Below are positions 1 through 12,305 of a stretch of 64,000 nucleotides of DNA, piece after piece. Source of the stretch: Cunninghamella blakesleeana (Eukaryota > Mucoromycota > Mucoromycetes > Mucorales > Cunninghamellaceae); contig JAFCIZ010000005.1 of assembly GCA_017871115.1 (NCBI GenBank), positions 1 through 64,000 of the forward strand, written 5' to 3'. The position numbers and the translations under genes are program-made. The notes under the pieces are model-generated. The model was not told the origin of the DNA and made no database searches. It saw only the letters and a program-made list of their open reading frames with translations. The first letter of the stretch is position 1. Every line of letters starts with the position of its first letter.

Positions 1-55
1 TAACCCTAACCCTAACCCTAACCCTAACCCTAACCCTAACCCTAACCCTAACCTT
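1..55. repeat. Telomere, (CCCTAA)n
   Basis: About nine head-to-tail copies of CCCTAA begin at base 1 and decay to AACCTTATTTTG. The C-rich strand reads inward from the left end, as expected where the 3' overhang would be TTAGGG repeats. This marks a true chromosome end, so the following kilobases are subtelomeric. Confidence 0.97.
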
Positions 56-191
56 ATTTTGACTCTATTCTAATCGTTGGTTCTGTTTTTTGTTTTCTAT
101 TCTTATTCTGGCTTGTTTGTCTTATTCTGCTCTTGGTTTTTTGTTTTGTTCTTTTGTATTTTTTGTTTCTCATGGCTGTGTTCCTGCTCTA

Positions 192-270
<79 letters not shown>

Positions 271-501
271 ATATTTTATATAATGGTTATTTTATTTATC
301 CAAATCAAATTCTATTTTTATTTCATTTTAACTTTATATATATTCTTTATTGAAATCATTTTATTTTATTTTTATTATAACAAACATATTTTATTTCTTA
401 TGTGAAATCTATTTTTATTTATATATATATATATATATCATATATATAACCCTTTATATATTATTTTATTTTATCTTTTAAATTTTTTTTACTTTTAAAT
501 C

Positions 502-2260
502 AAATCATTCTACTTATAAAACATGTAATGTTGCTTACTGTAATTATCTTATTTATAATTAATATAAATACAAACTCATATTTTATTTTAACAAAAATAA
601 CTCTTGACGAAAAATACACATCACAGACTAAAAATATTTAAATTCCGATTATTTCTTTTAAATTCCGACAAAATACCCAGGTGTATTTTCCCCCCGCGCA
701 TAGACTTTTTTTTCCCCTGCGCATAGATATAAATACAAGTAACATCTTTTTTTTTTTCTATTCATTTTTTTATTTTTTTTTTTCAGATTCGTAATCTATA
801 GACCAAGAGCTTTCCAATGATACCATTTTTATGTCATTTTTATACATTTTTATTAGTAATATGATGCAAGACCCGAATATACACTAAGATACCTTAATGT
901 TGATTTGGCTTGATCTTGTCTTATTTTTTTTTTTTTTTTTTTTTTTTATCCTTAGTTGTTCATGTTTTGTCTGATCTTGATTTACCTTCTTTTATCTTAT
1001 TTGTTTCTGTGCTAATCTTATGTTGTTTTTATCCTGTCCTTAGTTTTGATGTTGTTTCTGTCCTTAAATCTTGTCCTGTTCTTGTTGTATTTTTTTTTTT
1101 TTTTTTTTTTTTTTGCTAATTTATTATATTGTTATATTTTTATTAGTTTCTTTTTTAATTATATATATATATATATATACAAGTATATGTATTTTTCTTT
1201 AATTTTTATCGTTATGTTATTGGTGGTTGATCTTTTATTTGTTCAACTATATGTTAGGCATCGTTAACTAAAAAAAAATGTAATATAAAATAAAATAAAA
1301 TAAAACAAGTACTAATATTTATTTCAATAAATAGTTTTTAAAATTTTTTTATATAGAAAGTTATTACATTGGATTAATAGTTTAATTAGAATTGTTGGAA
1401 AATATTATAATATATATATAATTTAACTTTTCATATTATCCTCTTCATTTTATTTTGCGGTTACTGAAATCTTACTTTAATCCTGCATTATATTACATCT
1501 TTTAAATTTTTTTTTATTTCTTTGTTTTTACTTTATTTTATTTTATTTTTATTCCTTTATATTAAGTCGTTCTACTTATAAAACAGGAACTGGTGCTCAC
1601 TGGAGACTTATTACTGTTATGAAGTGGGTACGACTCGAGTATCTTACAAAATAGTTAATAATTAATTGAAGTTTTATTACTTTTGTTATTTTATTCTTAT
1701 TATAACTAGTATTCACATTTATATTTATATTTATTTATTATTATTATTATTATTTATTATTTTTTAAATGGTTTTATCTTTTTCTCTCTTTTTTAGAAAG
1801 AAAATTGATATTTTATCTTTTTTCTCTCTTATTTGGAAAGAAAATTGATTTTTTTATCTTTTTTCTCTCTTCTCAGGAGAAGAAAATGATAACCTTATTT
1901 TTATTTATTTTTATAAATACTCAACCATTTTATTTTATTTTTAAAAAATCAGTTAATTTTAAATAAAAGAACTTATATTATAACAAATGTCTATTAACTC
2001 ATCTTTTTAGCTAAAGATTATTTATATTAGATATTGTTGATTAATATCCAATATTAATTTACATTATTTCATTATAATCGTTGATCTTTATCAGATATTA
2101 TATTTTATTTTATTTTAATTTTATTATTTTTATATAATGTTGATCTTTATCCAATTATATAATTTATTTTATTCTATTTTATTATTTTATTTTCATTTTA
2201 AACTATTAATCTAAACTAAGTTGTATCTACTTATAAAACAAGATACTGGTACTCACTGAC
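502..2260 (+). repeat. Dispersed subtelomeric motif, three copies
   Basis: The core TCTACTTATAAAACA recurs at about 509-523, 1571-1585 and 2226-2240. In each copy it is followed within about 10 bases by a variant of ACTGGTACTCACTG (weakest in the first copy) and preceded by a T/A-rich segment. Spacing is roughly 1060 and 655 bp. The conserved core inside otherwise drifting DNA suggests an old subtelomeric repeat family; function unknown. Confidence 0.7.
1772..1890 (+). repeat. Tandem repeat, three units of about 40 bp
   Basis: Units lie at about 1772-1809, 1810-1849 and 1850-1890. Each holds TTTTATCTTTTT, then CTCTCTT, and ends near GAAAGAAAATTGAT (third unit GAAGAAAATGAT). A pyrimidine-rich half is followed by a purine-rich half on the same strand. 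Confidence 0.8.
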
Positions 2261-2450
2261 AACTAAACTAAACTATAAAACTATCTACTTTCCAAAACTA
2301 TAAAAGAAAATTCTACTTTTAAAACTAAAAAAAGGAAATGTTTTGAATTTCCGCTAATTGTACCAGCATTACTCCCCCTCCCAAAAAAAATCGACAGCGA
2401 TTATCTGAGATTAAATCTGTGCCAAGGACAAGAAGACAAAATACATTATT

Positions 2451-2525
2451 TTTATTTTATTTTACTTTATTTTATTTTATTTTACTTTATTTTATTTTAT
2501 TTTACTTTATTTTATTTTATTTTTA
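2451..2525 (+). repeat. 20-bp minisatellite
   Basis: The 20-bp unit TTTACTTTATTTTATTTTAT is repeated three times without change at 2461-2520, with flanking partial units. It lies just downstream of the 3' end of the cysteine-rich protein gene. Confidence 0.85.
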
Positions 2526-2659
2526 AATACCAATAAACGAAAAGCAAAAGGTATCATTAAGATATATGGAAATCAATGACATTAGATTCATTAGATATAA
2601 ACGATAGAGAAAAGAATCTAGAACAAAAAACCTGTTTGCTATTAATAATAAATTTACCT

Positions 2660-3253
2660 TTAACATGAGTTAGGACCACCACACTGACCAGTCTTAACAC
2701 AACAGTAACCACCACTACCAACACAATCATAGTCTTGGGTACACCCACCACCTCCAGTCGAACCGGAATAACAAACCTTTTCATTAGTACAGAAAAACTT
2801 GCATTCATAGTCATCCACACATGGTGCACCGAAATCTTTCGTGGGAATGGCTATACATTTCGAATCAACACACTTCAGCTTGGGCATCTGATCAGCACAG
2901 TGTCCATTGTGGGCACACGCTCCACCTTCACGACTTCTTTCAGTACATTTACTGTTGATACATTTCTTTCCAAGTACACAATGATCATCAACACTGCAAT
3001 CATCACTAACATTGCTGCAAAAACCACCCTTACATACTCTAGTAGCACTTGTACCACAGTCATAATAGTCCATACTACACCTATCACCGATTAGACCAAA
3101 ACTACAGAGTCCAGTGCTGTTACAAAAACCTAATACTTTGTTCTGACTATCATACAATTTATCGCATTGTCCGTTTCTATCACATTTATCTCCAATCTGA
3201 ACACAGGAAACGAGTCCAGCGACAGTACATATGGCTATAACATAGAACCTCAT
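2660..3253 (-). CDS. Secreted cysteine-rich repeat protein (Dickkopf-N-like)
   Basis: Single-exon gene of 197 residues, the only convincing gene in the subtelomere. Residues 1 to about 18 form a signal peptide (MRFYVIAICTVAGLVSCV). The mature part carries many cysteines in repeated blocks of the type GDKCDRNGQCD, GDRCSMDYYDCG, VDDHCVLGKKC, GGACAHNGHCAD and GAPCVDDYECKFFC, ending GYCCVKTGQCGGPNSC. Paired Cys spacing and Gly/Asp-rich turns resemble the cysteine-rich modules annotated as Dickkopf N-terminal-like in early-diverging fungi; the exact family was not checked. It is probably a disulfide-rich extracellular or cell-wall protein. A GTAAAT directly after the TAA stop could be a 3'-UTR donor. 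Role unknown; the subtelomeric position would suit a fast-evolving surface or secreted protein (inference). Confidence 0.85.
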   Translation of the reverse strand: MRFYVIAICTVAGLVSCVQIGDKCDRNGQCDKLYDSQNKVLGFCNSTGLCSFGLIGDRCSMDYYDCGTSATRVCKGGFCSNVSDDCSVDDHCVLGKKCINSKCTERSREGGACAHNGHCADQMPKLKCVDSKCIAIPTKDFGAPCVDDYECKFFCTNEKVCYSGSTGGGGCTQDYDCVGSGGYCCVKTGQCGGPNSC

Positions 3254-3392
3254 TCTTATTTATTTATTTTTTTTAAACAAAAGATAATTTTTATTTAGTT
3301 TTCAATAAAATATCAGTATTTATACTTTTCAAAACAACATATTGACTGCTGTTTATTAGAAAATAAAATAAAGTAGGTATGTATATGTGAAC

Positions 3393-3434
3393 ATTATGTA
3401 GGAGTTATTATGTAGGAGTTATTATGTAGGAACC
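3393..3434 (+). repeat. 14-bp tandem repeat, three copies
   Basis: ATTATGTAGGAGTT occurs twice without change (3393-3406, 3407-3420); a third copy (3421-3434) ends AACC instead of AGTT. It lies about 140 bp upstream of the start of the cysteine-rich protein gene, so it could be a promoter element or simple slippage. Confidence 0.85.
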
Positions 3435-5258
3435 TAATGTAATAATTAGGAGTATTGTACTGCTTTGTTATTTCTGTTTGTGTGTGCTGGTAAGAATATA
3501 GTATAGTATAATTATATTATATAAATAAATGATATCTATAATGAATTATTATAGTGTTGATATTATATTAATATTAGTTGAATAATATGTTGTAATATGA
3601 CAAATACAACACAATTGTTAAAACTAAAATAAAGTAATATTAACTATTCATGAGAATTGTCAAATTAATGCAAAATATGATAAGAATATAAGGATATTAT
3701 GTCCTGGATAAACCTTCCTATTTGGACAAATCACAAACATAATTTCCATTACATATATATTATATTTGAAGTCAGTATATACATATACTTTATTATATAA
3801 ATATATACAACTACATATATATCAATGATCAGCATTTTAAATTCCAATCAATCTAGTATAAGAAAGAACGGAATTTTTTATATTAAAAAAATCAATTAAT
3901 TCTTGAGTTAATTTTAAATAAAAGACATTAATATACTAAATAAGTCTATTAGCCCACCTTTTTAACTAAAGGCTACTTTATTTTATTATAATACTCATTG
4001 ATTTTTATCCGATGTTATATTTTTGTGGGCAACGGTGATACCAGTGGCGCTCTGAAAAATATGTTAAAAAATATAAATAGGTAAAAGAAATAATATATTA
4101 TATAAAAAAGAACAAGACAGATAAGTGAAATTCCTTGGTTAGTTGTTTTTATTATAAATACAAGATGAAGATTGTAATAATAACCTAATTCTGTCTTAGT
4201 ATTTATATAAAATAATATTTCACTTTTCATATGATTAGTGATATTAATCAATATGATTTATAACCCCATTATGACGATCTTTCATATATTTTATTATTAC
4301 TATATGATAATCCATGATAGCTGTCATTGGTTCTTATATATTAATGTAATAATATAGTTAGATTCAATATAGGGACTTTTAACATTTAGTTTATAAAGCT
4401 TAATATGACAGTTTAAAGATAATAACATATCCGAGTTAGATTTAAATCCTTATTTAGTATAGCTATTCATTTTAATAAAAAATTATATATTTTAATATCA
4501 GCACACTTGACGATCATTATCATTATTTTTAACTATATACTATTATATAATCATTATAATAAGTTTGTTTGCTATTATAAAATAACCTGATACGACAAAC
4601 TTTAACATTATAACTACTTCCTATAGACTTTTCTGCTTCCACGGTATTCATTAATTTTCCTCATTGGAAAGATGTCACCAAATGAGATTCGCAATCCTTA
4701 GAGATTCTATGTGGCCGACCAGCATAACTTTAGGAATGTTCATTAAAGTTTTATTAATGTTTAATACTGTTCATTTAGAAACTTAAAATTTACGAGATAT
4801 ATATCTGTGTGATTTACAATATTGCAAAGATATTATTATGTCTGACTTCTTTGCTTTGTTAATTGGGTTCTTTGTGAAATATTGAAATTACGGAAATAGA
4901 GGGCAATTAATTTTAAAAAAAACTAGATATTCAAGAAATAAATGAAGAAGCAAATCTACGACAACGATCATATTTTATATAAAAGCATAAAATCATAGAA
5001 GTTATTTTTCAAAAAAAAATATTTTTTGGGTACCAAGGTTCAAAATTGCCCAAATGAATTTTTTTTTTTCAGTAATGTATTATGCAGAACTGGATATGCA
5101 TATAAAAACGGCGCTTTTAATATAAAAGAACAATTACTAGGACACTATATTCATATAGTATATACACGTATTTAATATAGAAATTAGCTAAAATTACTTT
5201 GAAAAAAATAAAAGTAAACACTTGGGCATTTTGGACTGAGGTGTAGTTAATAATAATA

Positions 5259-5286
5259 ACACTTTTTTTTTTAAAAAAAAAAGTGT
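5259..5286. repeat. Perfect 28-bp palindrome
   Basis: ACAC, ten T, ten A, GTGT: a perfect inverted repeat with no loop bases in the AT-rich spacer. No adjacent gene is seen, so a terminator role cannot be argued. Confidence 0.85.
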
Positions 5287-5356
5287 CTTAAACGATATTA
5301 GATAAATAAAAGTATAAAAAATGTTATTTTAATGTAAATAAAAAGGATAAATTGTA

Positions 5357-5387
<31 letters not shown>

Positions 5388-6596
5388 CATAATGAATATG
5401 TAAACCAGAATAATGCCATATAAAAATATAATAATAGTAACTAATATAAATTGTGAATAATTAATACATTTTTATTTTATATTTTATTTTATGTTAAATA
5501 TATTATATTTTTTAATGTATCTATTTTTTATTTTATTTTATTGTTATTATTTCATTCTAGTTTTATAACTTTACTGTCAACTAATTTATTTATTTTATCA
5601 TTATTATTGCTATTTAATATTAATTAACTATTAATTATATATATATATATATATATTATTTTTTTTATTATTATTTTATTATTGTTCATCTGTTAGTTTG
5701 TTTATTGGTTTAACTATATAGCATATATAACTAATAAAAAATAAAATAAAATAAGATTTAATAGAAGTATTATGAAATTGTAAAATATATAAAATAAATA
5801 AAACAATTATTTATATGTTTTTCAGTAAATATATAATAAATAGTAGTTATGTAGGATTTTATTATAGTAAATATGTATATGTATATATGTATATATACTT
5901 ATATATAATAAGATAGAAAATATTAGTATAAGATAATTGTGCTATTTATATAACTGATATTTAGAATGAGTTATTACATTATAATGAATTACTAAAATAG
6001 TATATTGATATTATACTGATATTCATAAAATAATATATTTTAGTATGTCAAATAAAACACCAGTGTTTATATAAAATAATAATTCTAATCTAACTCAAGT
6101 ATTTTATAACCTTTAAACTGCTAAAATTAGCTTTTAAGCTTAATATTAAGAGTATTTATATTGAATCTAGCTTTATTATTATATCAACGTAGATAGAAAG
6201 CAATGGTAGTTATTATGGTTTATTACATAGTAATAAAATAACGAGTAATCATAATGACGATATTATATATCATATTAATTAATATCACTACCTAGTTTTA
6301 AATTCTTAAATTAACTCAGTTTTTAAAATTTGTTTTCTTATATACTTTGAAGACCATAGTGACCTTTTATAGTACTTTTAATTCTATCCTTTTTTAGTAA
6401 ACAAATACTGAATATTATCAGATTAAAGTATTTTATTTTATTTTATTTTATTTTTAAAATAAATCGGCTATTCTGTAATTTATTTTTAATATGGGTGAAC
6501 ATTTTTATTAGTACAGTAGTAAATATAATAAATGGTATTGGGTTCAAAATTAATAAAAAATATATATGAGAAAGTCGATTTGAAACGTACTATGAG

Positions 6597-8162
6597 TTAT
6601 TGTTTACAGGCTTGGGTAAAATGATTATCCAATAATAAATTATATTTTTCTTTTTGTTCCTCAAGCAAACCATGACCACTAATTATTATAAATATTAAAT
6701 AATTATATAGTAATAATAAATCAATTAGGTCACTTTTTAGTCAAAAAAAAGTACAATATATTTAATTTAATTTGTTTATTTATTTTTACCTTCCATGGAA
6801 TACTTCCAACTTGGCATCTAATATTTTTTGCATATGATAAGAATATTGAGGACGAACAAGGTGATCCCAAGTACCGGTAATAATGAGAATGGGAAGTCCT
6901 GTTTGACGTAATGATAATAATCTATCATCTGATACACGATGTCTTAAACAGGCAGCAGTTTGACCAATATTGCCGTGTAAAGGTTGAAGCCTTGTTACAA
7001 AGGAGCGTATTATTGCTTCGGCTTTGATCATATCACGGTTGGTTGGATAAGTGGGGTTTTCTTTACAAGGTTGGTCAAGGTAATGAGGTGGGTATATTAA
7101 TGATACCATGCCATCAAGTTTATCTTCTAGTGATCGATCAATAAATGCTGCTTTGGCTAATGCTGTAATGGCTTTAATCTAATAATAATATGTAACAAAT
7201 ATTAAATAAAATGTAAAAATATACATTATGGATTCCCTCTTTTCTTTACTCTCTATTTTAATTTATTATAGTCCTGTATATCATCCTATTTTTCTTTTTT
7301 TTGTTCATTTATTATTTATTTTTACCTGGGGTATATTGGTCTTTGCGCAAGTACTTGTTAAATTTAATGACTTGAATCTATGAGGTTGAGCTGTAGCCAT
7401 TTCCAATGAGATCATACCTATTTTTTTTTATAAGTAATTAGTAACGTGATTTAATCATTTATATATAAATAAAAGAAAATAGTGAATATATATTTTTTCT
7501 AAAAAAAAATCATATCAATTATTTACCACCCATAGATACAGAAGCTATATGTACATCAGATGTCCAACCAAGGCTATCCAACAATTCAAGAGCATCTTGA
7601 GCCATTTGGGAAGTACTATGATTCGTATATAGGAATTAATACACAATTTTTTTTTACTATTATTTCTTTTTCTTTATCCTGATATATCTATATTATGCAA
7701 ACTTACGAATAAAGGCCATAAGGAGAATCGCTTAACCCCATACCACGGTTATCAAATATTAACACAGTATATTTTCCTGTTCCTACAAAATACCTAACCT
7801 TTTCAAGTCAAAAAAAATAAAAAATAAATATGCAAAGCTTTTTTTTAAACATTTTTATTTTTATTTTTATTTTTTAGTTGTATTTATTTATTTACTTGAT
7901 TTATCCAAGCTTGACAAGGTGTAGATAAACCTATATATATATACAATATTATAATAGTATTAATAATAGTAAAACTAAACATCTAAAGATATTCTATACA
8001 TATATATATATATATATTACCCATAACAAGTACCACTTTTTCTGAACCATTGCCGTGTAATTCATAATAAATGTTGACGGGCGTAGGTTCTCTACTTTTT
8101 CCTACAGGCACAAGTCCTTTTTTAGTTATCGTTTCTGTGTATTTAGAAGTATCGACTGTCAT
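6597..8162 (-). CDS. Alpha/beta hydrolase, 7 exons
   Basis: Exons 8162-8021, 7930-7896, 7798-7707, 7615-7527, 7417-7326, 7178-6790 and 6678-6597 join in frame to 306 residues. A complete catalytic triad appears only after splicing: nucleophile Ser117 in SVSMGG, Asp255 in ITGTWDHLVRP, and His282 in FHGSGHG, which spans the last intron. Other family marks are FDNRGMGLSDSP after the oxyanion region and GLSTPCQAW. The start MTVDTSKYTE is the first in-frame ATG and follows a purine-rich plus-strand tract at 8213-8250. No signal peptide, so probably cytosolic. The length fits soluble fungal epoxide-hydrolase or esterase-like members; the substrate cannot be told. Splice sites are GT-AG. Confident on fold and structure, not on reaction. 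Confidence 0.88.
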
Positions 8163-8779
8163 GAATGTTTATTGAATTTAATAGAAATAACAAGATAATA
8201 ATAAAAATATGAAAAGTGAAAGAAAGCTAGAGAGAAAAAGGAAAAAAAAGGTACGGTTTGAGATTTATTTATTTCAAAAAAAATTAAATAGGCTTATCAA
8301 ATAGGAATTATTTTTATTACTAAATTGGGTTTTAATAAAATATTAAAAAAGAAAAATATTGAGTAATGGATTTTTAACCATGTATGGTGAATGGATGAAT
8401 AGTAATTCCTTCCTACTTATAAATAAAATACATATATTGCTTTTAATTTAATATCACATGAAAAAATAATAATAACAACAAGAATAAATAATAATAATAT
8501 ATACATATTATAGGAGTGGATTAACAATATATTTATTTAAAAAAAAGCAATACACTATAAATTTTCATAATAAAAATAATACTATGTTAATTAATCAATT
8601 ATTCATGCAAACTCAATTCATTATTTAAACTTTCCTTTTTTATTTCTTATCATTACTTTTGTATAATAAATACTTTCAATTATTCTAATGAGCTTAATAA
8701 ATGAAATCATTCTACTAACGTTGAAAGGTTTTTTTTCTTTATTATATATATATATATATGATAGTGAACTAAAATAAAT
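8163..8779. other. Intergenic: hydrolase promoter and BST1 3' flank
   Basis: 617 bp between the hydrolase start and the BST1 stop, both minus strand. Purine-rich 8213-8250 (pyrimidine-rich on the coding strand) lies just upstream of the hydrolase ATG. A TA microsatellite sits near 8743-8759. No gene or RNA recognised. Confidence 0.6.
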
Positions 8780-11700
8780 TTATATATTAAATTTTGTCAT
8801 CAACGAGTTCCATATATCTTGAAATGTAAAAGGAGATTGAATACCAAACAATGTATAGTATATCATAATACAATGACCAGCATAAATGAGAATGAAACTA
8901 TATCTAGAAATAGACACATATAAAAAAGTGATAATTATGAATTATATAGCTTATATCAATTTAAAAACTATTATATTTTCATATATTGAAAAAGAAAATA
9001 TACCTTGATTTCCAAATAAAATTTCTATCTGTAATAAATAATAAAATTATTAATCCACATATTGCTGGTATATTTTTCATAATCATCGTTGTTGAAGCTT
9101 TATAATGCCAACCAATCATACAATCACGTATAAATACAATTACTTCGGGAACTTGATAAGGAAGGTAAGCTGTCAAAAGCATAAATAATCCAAATCGATA
9201 TCTATATTGTAACCAGTCACTTACTTGATTCTATATATATATAAGAATAAATATTATTTATCCATATTATTAATATTATTATTATTATCGTTATCGTTAT
9301 TTCATTTAGTTTTGTCGTTTACTTTTGTTTTCGCTATCGAATAGTATCTAGTGCAAGACAAGAGCCAGCCAATATAAATAATCATTGTTATCACTGAAAT
9401 AGGTAGCCAAGGTAAAGTACTAAAAAGAGCCATGTAAAAAGACAATTTATAAATAGTTGGTATGGAAGCCATCTTGAAGGATATGATATGAACACGTAAG
9501 GCAACTAAGAGATGGATTAAAAACGAAAGTATCATGAATAAAGTTAAAAATAACCCTGTAGCAAGAAGGTAAGGAACAATAGCGACCCACCATAAAAAGG
9601 GAGGCAAAGTCGACGATAGTTTTCCACCACCAAGTAAAAAGGAATGAATCCACCATAGTATCTGTTCTGTTCCCTCTGTTTTGAGTAATTGTTGTTGTAT
9701 CCATCCAGCAGATAAGATAAAAAGACATAAGGAGGATATGGAAAATAAGGCGCCATTTGTATTAGAAGTGTGGAATAGCCAGGTTGTCAAGTGATCTGAC
9801 GAGTTGTTATTGACATTTCTTAAAAAGCGATTAGAAATATGATTTCCATGAGGCTGTTCATAACGGTACAATACATGAAGAATAGATAATAAATAGGAAA
9901 GAGCCACAACAAAAAGACAGGGCGGTAAAACTGGTGCAATGCGAAGAGCTAATTTTCCAATACTGCCATACCAATCCAACTCAAGCTGTATAGAGTAATC
10001 ATCATCATAAGGTGCCCATATTGTAAGAGCTAATCCATTGAAATCCATTAAATTGTCGTCATGAGTTGATGATAGAGGTATGCGATGAAAATGTAGTGAA
10101 ACGGAGTGATCATCCTTTTTATTGATATTGTTATTATTTAAATTAATGATGTGGTATTTTGATTCTCCATAAAATTGTTGTTGTATTAAGGCATTGTAAA
10201 TTGCATTTCCCGAAAAATCAGTATTTCTTTTTTTCATCTTTAATTTAAAGGAGAGATAAGGTGAACTGATAGAGGTGATATGAAAAGTTGATGCTAATAA
10301 ATGTCCTTGTTGTCTTTGTTGTTGATCCACGTCAAACGCTACTCCACCATGAAATGCAATGTGAAACAAAGAGTCATTAACTTCGTGTTTTACTATCCAT
10401 CCAGTTTGTATAAAAATATTATTGTTATTAACTTTCCCATCCAGCTCCATGATCACCATATCATATTGTTTCCAAGTACTATCATCTAACTTTAGCATGT
10501 TAAATGGCGATTGTGTATCAAATACATTAATTTGTCCAGAAGTGGCAGAAGGCAGTTTTTGGAATCCAGATTGAATTTGCACACATTGATAGGTTTGTTC
10601 ATCGTCATTATTATTACTATTATTATTATTTTCATGACATAAATATATTTTTAAAATGTCGACATCTTGCAAATTAGTTAGAATACCAAAATCGCTGCCG
10701 TTCTTTCCATCTTTATTGAAATGATATTTCATTTGTTGGCCATCACTAGGTTGAATTATATGTTGATTATTTATATCTATTTGATGGGATGATTTTTTCA
10801 CGTTTTTTTTCTCTAAAGGAAATTAAGTTATATATAAATAATATTCATTAGTTAAAACTATAGTTTTTATTATCATCATTTTTGTTAACATTATTTATTT
10901 ATTTAATTATTTATTGTTTTGTATAAAATATATTTTATTACCAGTAGATATAAATGTAGGATTCACTTGCAGTAATATTTTTTTAAACATATCCATCCGT
11001 TGCTTTAAAGGTAAAGTTTGACCAGGTAAACGCACATCCGTGATATCTACTAAAGCAGCCGCTACACGTCTAACAAGCTGATTGCACCATAAAATAGCCA
11101 TATGATCACACCCTGTCCATACATCAGGTATAGCAGTTGAAAAGATAGATAAAGTAGTAGAATAATTGTTGTTAGGAAGGACTACAGCGTCCGAGTTAAT
11201 AATTGTATCTAAAGTACCTCCCGCAATTGATATTACTGCTATATCATTTGGTGAGTTTAAGAGATATGATTTGTATAATGTGTCCATAGTTGAATCCAAT
11301 AAAATAGGTGGTAAACTGTGAGGTGTAGCTAAAGTAAAAATAGTGTTGATACTACCCTTTTTATAATTTGGTAAAGTAGGCATGATTTTGGCAACAATGC
11401 CACCCATACTATGTCTTTTTTTTAAAAAATAAATAAATTGCATAATTTAAATTTACAATTGGTCCTAATCCTTTGTAAACTTTGTTTTATTCTATTTTAT
11501 ATTTAATATAACGTTATTTTTACCCAATTACCAAAACAGATACAGGAGCAGGGCGACCATGGTAATGAGATAAAGGAGAATAAAGCGATAATATATGTTG
11601 AAGAGCATCATTAAGATATTCGGCTTGATCCAGAATAAGTTTACCATAAATACCGGAAAATTCTTCATTTAAATCCACTATGTTGTATACGCTTAAATGA

Positions 11701-12246
11701 GTATTATTATTATTTATAAAAAAACCTTTTGATATATTCATTATATTTCAATATATATATATAACATTCTTACCAGTAAACACATCTAAACCACTTTTAA
11801 ACCCTTTTTCAGATAAACCTTGTACATAATATGCCGATTCAGCGGCAATAGAACGTGCCTGTTTATAACTACCAGCATGGCCAGGAATAAATAAAGCTGG
11901 AACGCCAGTAAGCTAATGAGTAAAAATATTTATTTACAATGTAAAATAAATAAATAAATAAATAAATAAACCAAAGTAGACATGCTATAAATATCAACTT
12001 TTATTTATTATTATTGTTATTATTTACCTGCTCAGTATTATCGATTCCTCCTTCACGATATAAATATAAATGATACTTTGTACTAAATTTAGAGTGAGGA
12101 ACAGATATAGGATAAAAAGAAGGACGCGAATAAGACATTTGACACCCAGGAGAATCACGTTGATGATAAAGATATGAGTCTATTATGAAATAACATCCTA
12201 TTAAATTGAATATTATTAATGTCAGCAGCTTTAACCTAGGTGTCAT
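8780..12246 (-). CDS. BST1: GPI inositol-deacylase (PGAP1/Bst1)
   Basis: Exons 12246-12028, 11912-11774, 11677-11524, 11414-10942, 10812-9323, 9230-9004 and 8903-8780 give 941 residues. The protein removes the acyl chain from inositol of GPI anchors in the ER, allowing export of GPI proteins. Visible marks: an N-terminal signal anchor (KLLTLIIFNLIGCYFIID), VPALFIPGHAGSYKQ, the TVDLNEEFSG block that appears when exons 2 and 3 join, the lipase Ser173 in GHSMGG across the exon 3/4 join, FTLATPHS, and GCDHMAILWC carrying the catalytic His. A long lumenal region is followed by several membrane helices in the C-terminal third. Length is close to the usual ~1000 residues. An upstream in-frame ATG at 12366 would add a homopolymer-encoded Phe run; 12246 is preferred. 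Confidence 0.93.
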
Positions 12247-12269
12247 TGATATTCCCTTTTTTATTTTAC

Positions 12270-12305
<36 letters not shown>

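Larger units (their letters stand above)
56..2659. other. Subtelomeric low-complexity DNA, no gene seen
   Basis: AT-rich stretch with long T runs (194-235, 237-266, about 925-947 and 1090-1114), TA microsatellites (421-439, 1161-1178), and several short direct repeats listed separately. The open frames here are phenylalanine runs made by poly-T and have no protein-like composition. No RNA gene was recognised. Confidence 0.7.
1945..4020 (+). repeat. Diverged direct repeat pair in the subtelomere
   Basis: About 1945-2105 and 3885-4020 align with gaps. Both contain GTTAATTTTAAATAAAAGA, then GTCTATTA, then CTTTTTA(G/A)CTAAAG, then TTGAT(C/T)TTTATC. Copies flank the cysteine-rich protein gene in the same orientation. 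This looks like remains of a duplicated subtelomeric segment or old mobile element; no open frame survives. Confidence 0.6.
3254..6596. other. Gene-poor subtelomeric spacer
   Basis: AT-rich, with TA microsatellites (5359-5380, 5637-5655), a 14-bp triple repeat at 3393-3434, a 28-bp palindrome at 5259-5286 and a diverged copy (3885-4020) of sequence at 1945-2105. The bases before 3253 hold the promoter of the cysteine-rich gene. A 78-residue minus-strand frame at 4015-4251 is Ile/Phe/Tyr-rich and not convincing. Nothing else recognised. Confidence 0.6.

Noticed and set aside
77..405. Three overlapping plus-strand frames next to the telomere
   Set aside because: They are Phe runs encoded by poly-T with no protein-like composition; frame is open only because T runs lack stops.
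2735..3094. 119-residue plus-strand frame
   Set aside because: It is antisense to the cysteine-rich protein gene, whose signal peptide and Cys periodicity are convincing; this is a shadow.
4015..4251. 78-residue minus-strand frame in the subtelomere
   Set aside because: Hydrophobic AT-driven composition, no motif, lies partly in repeated sequence.
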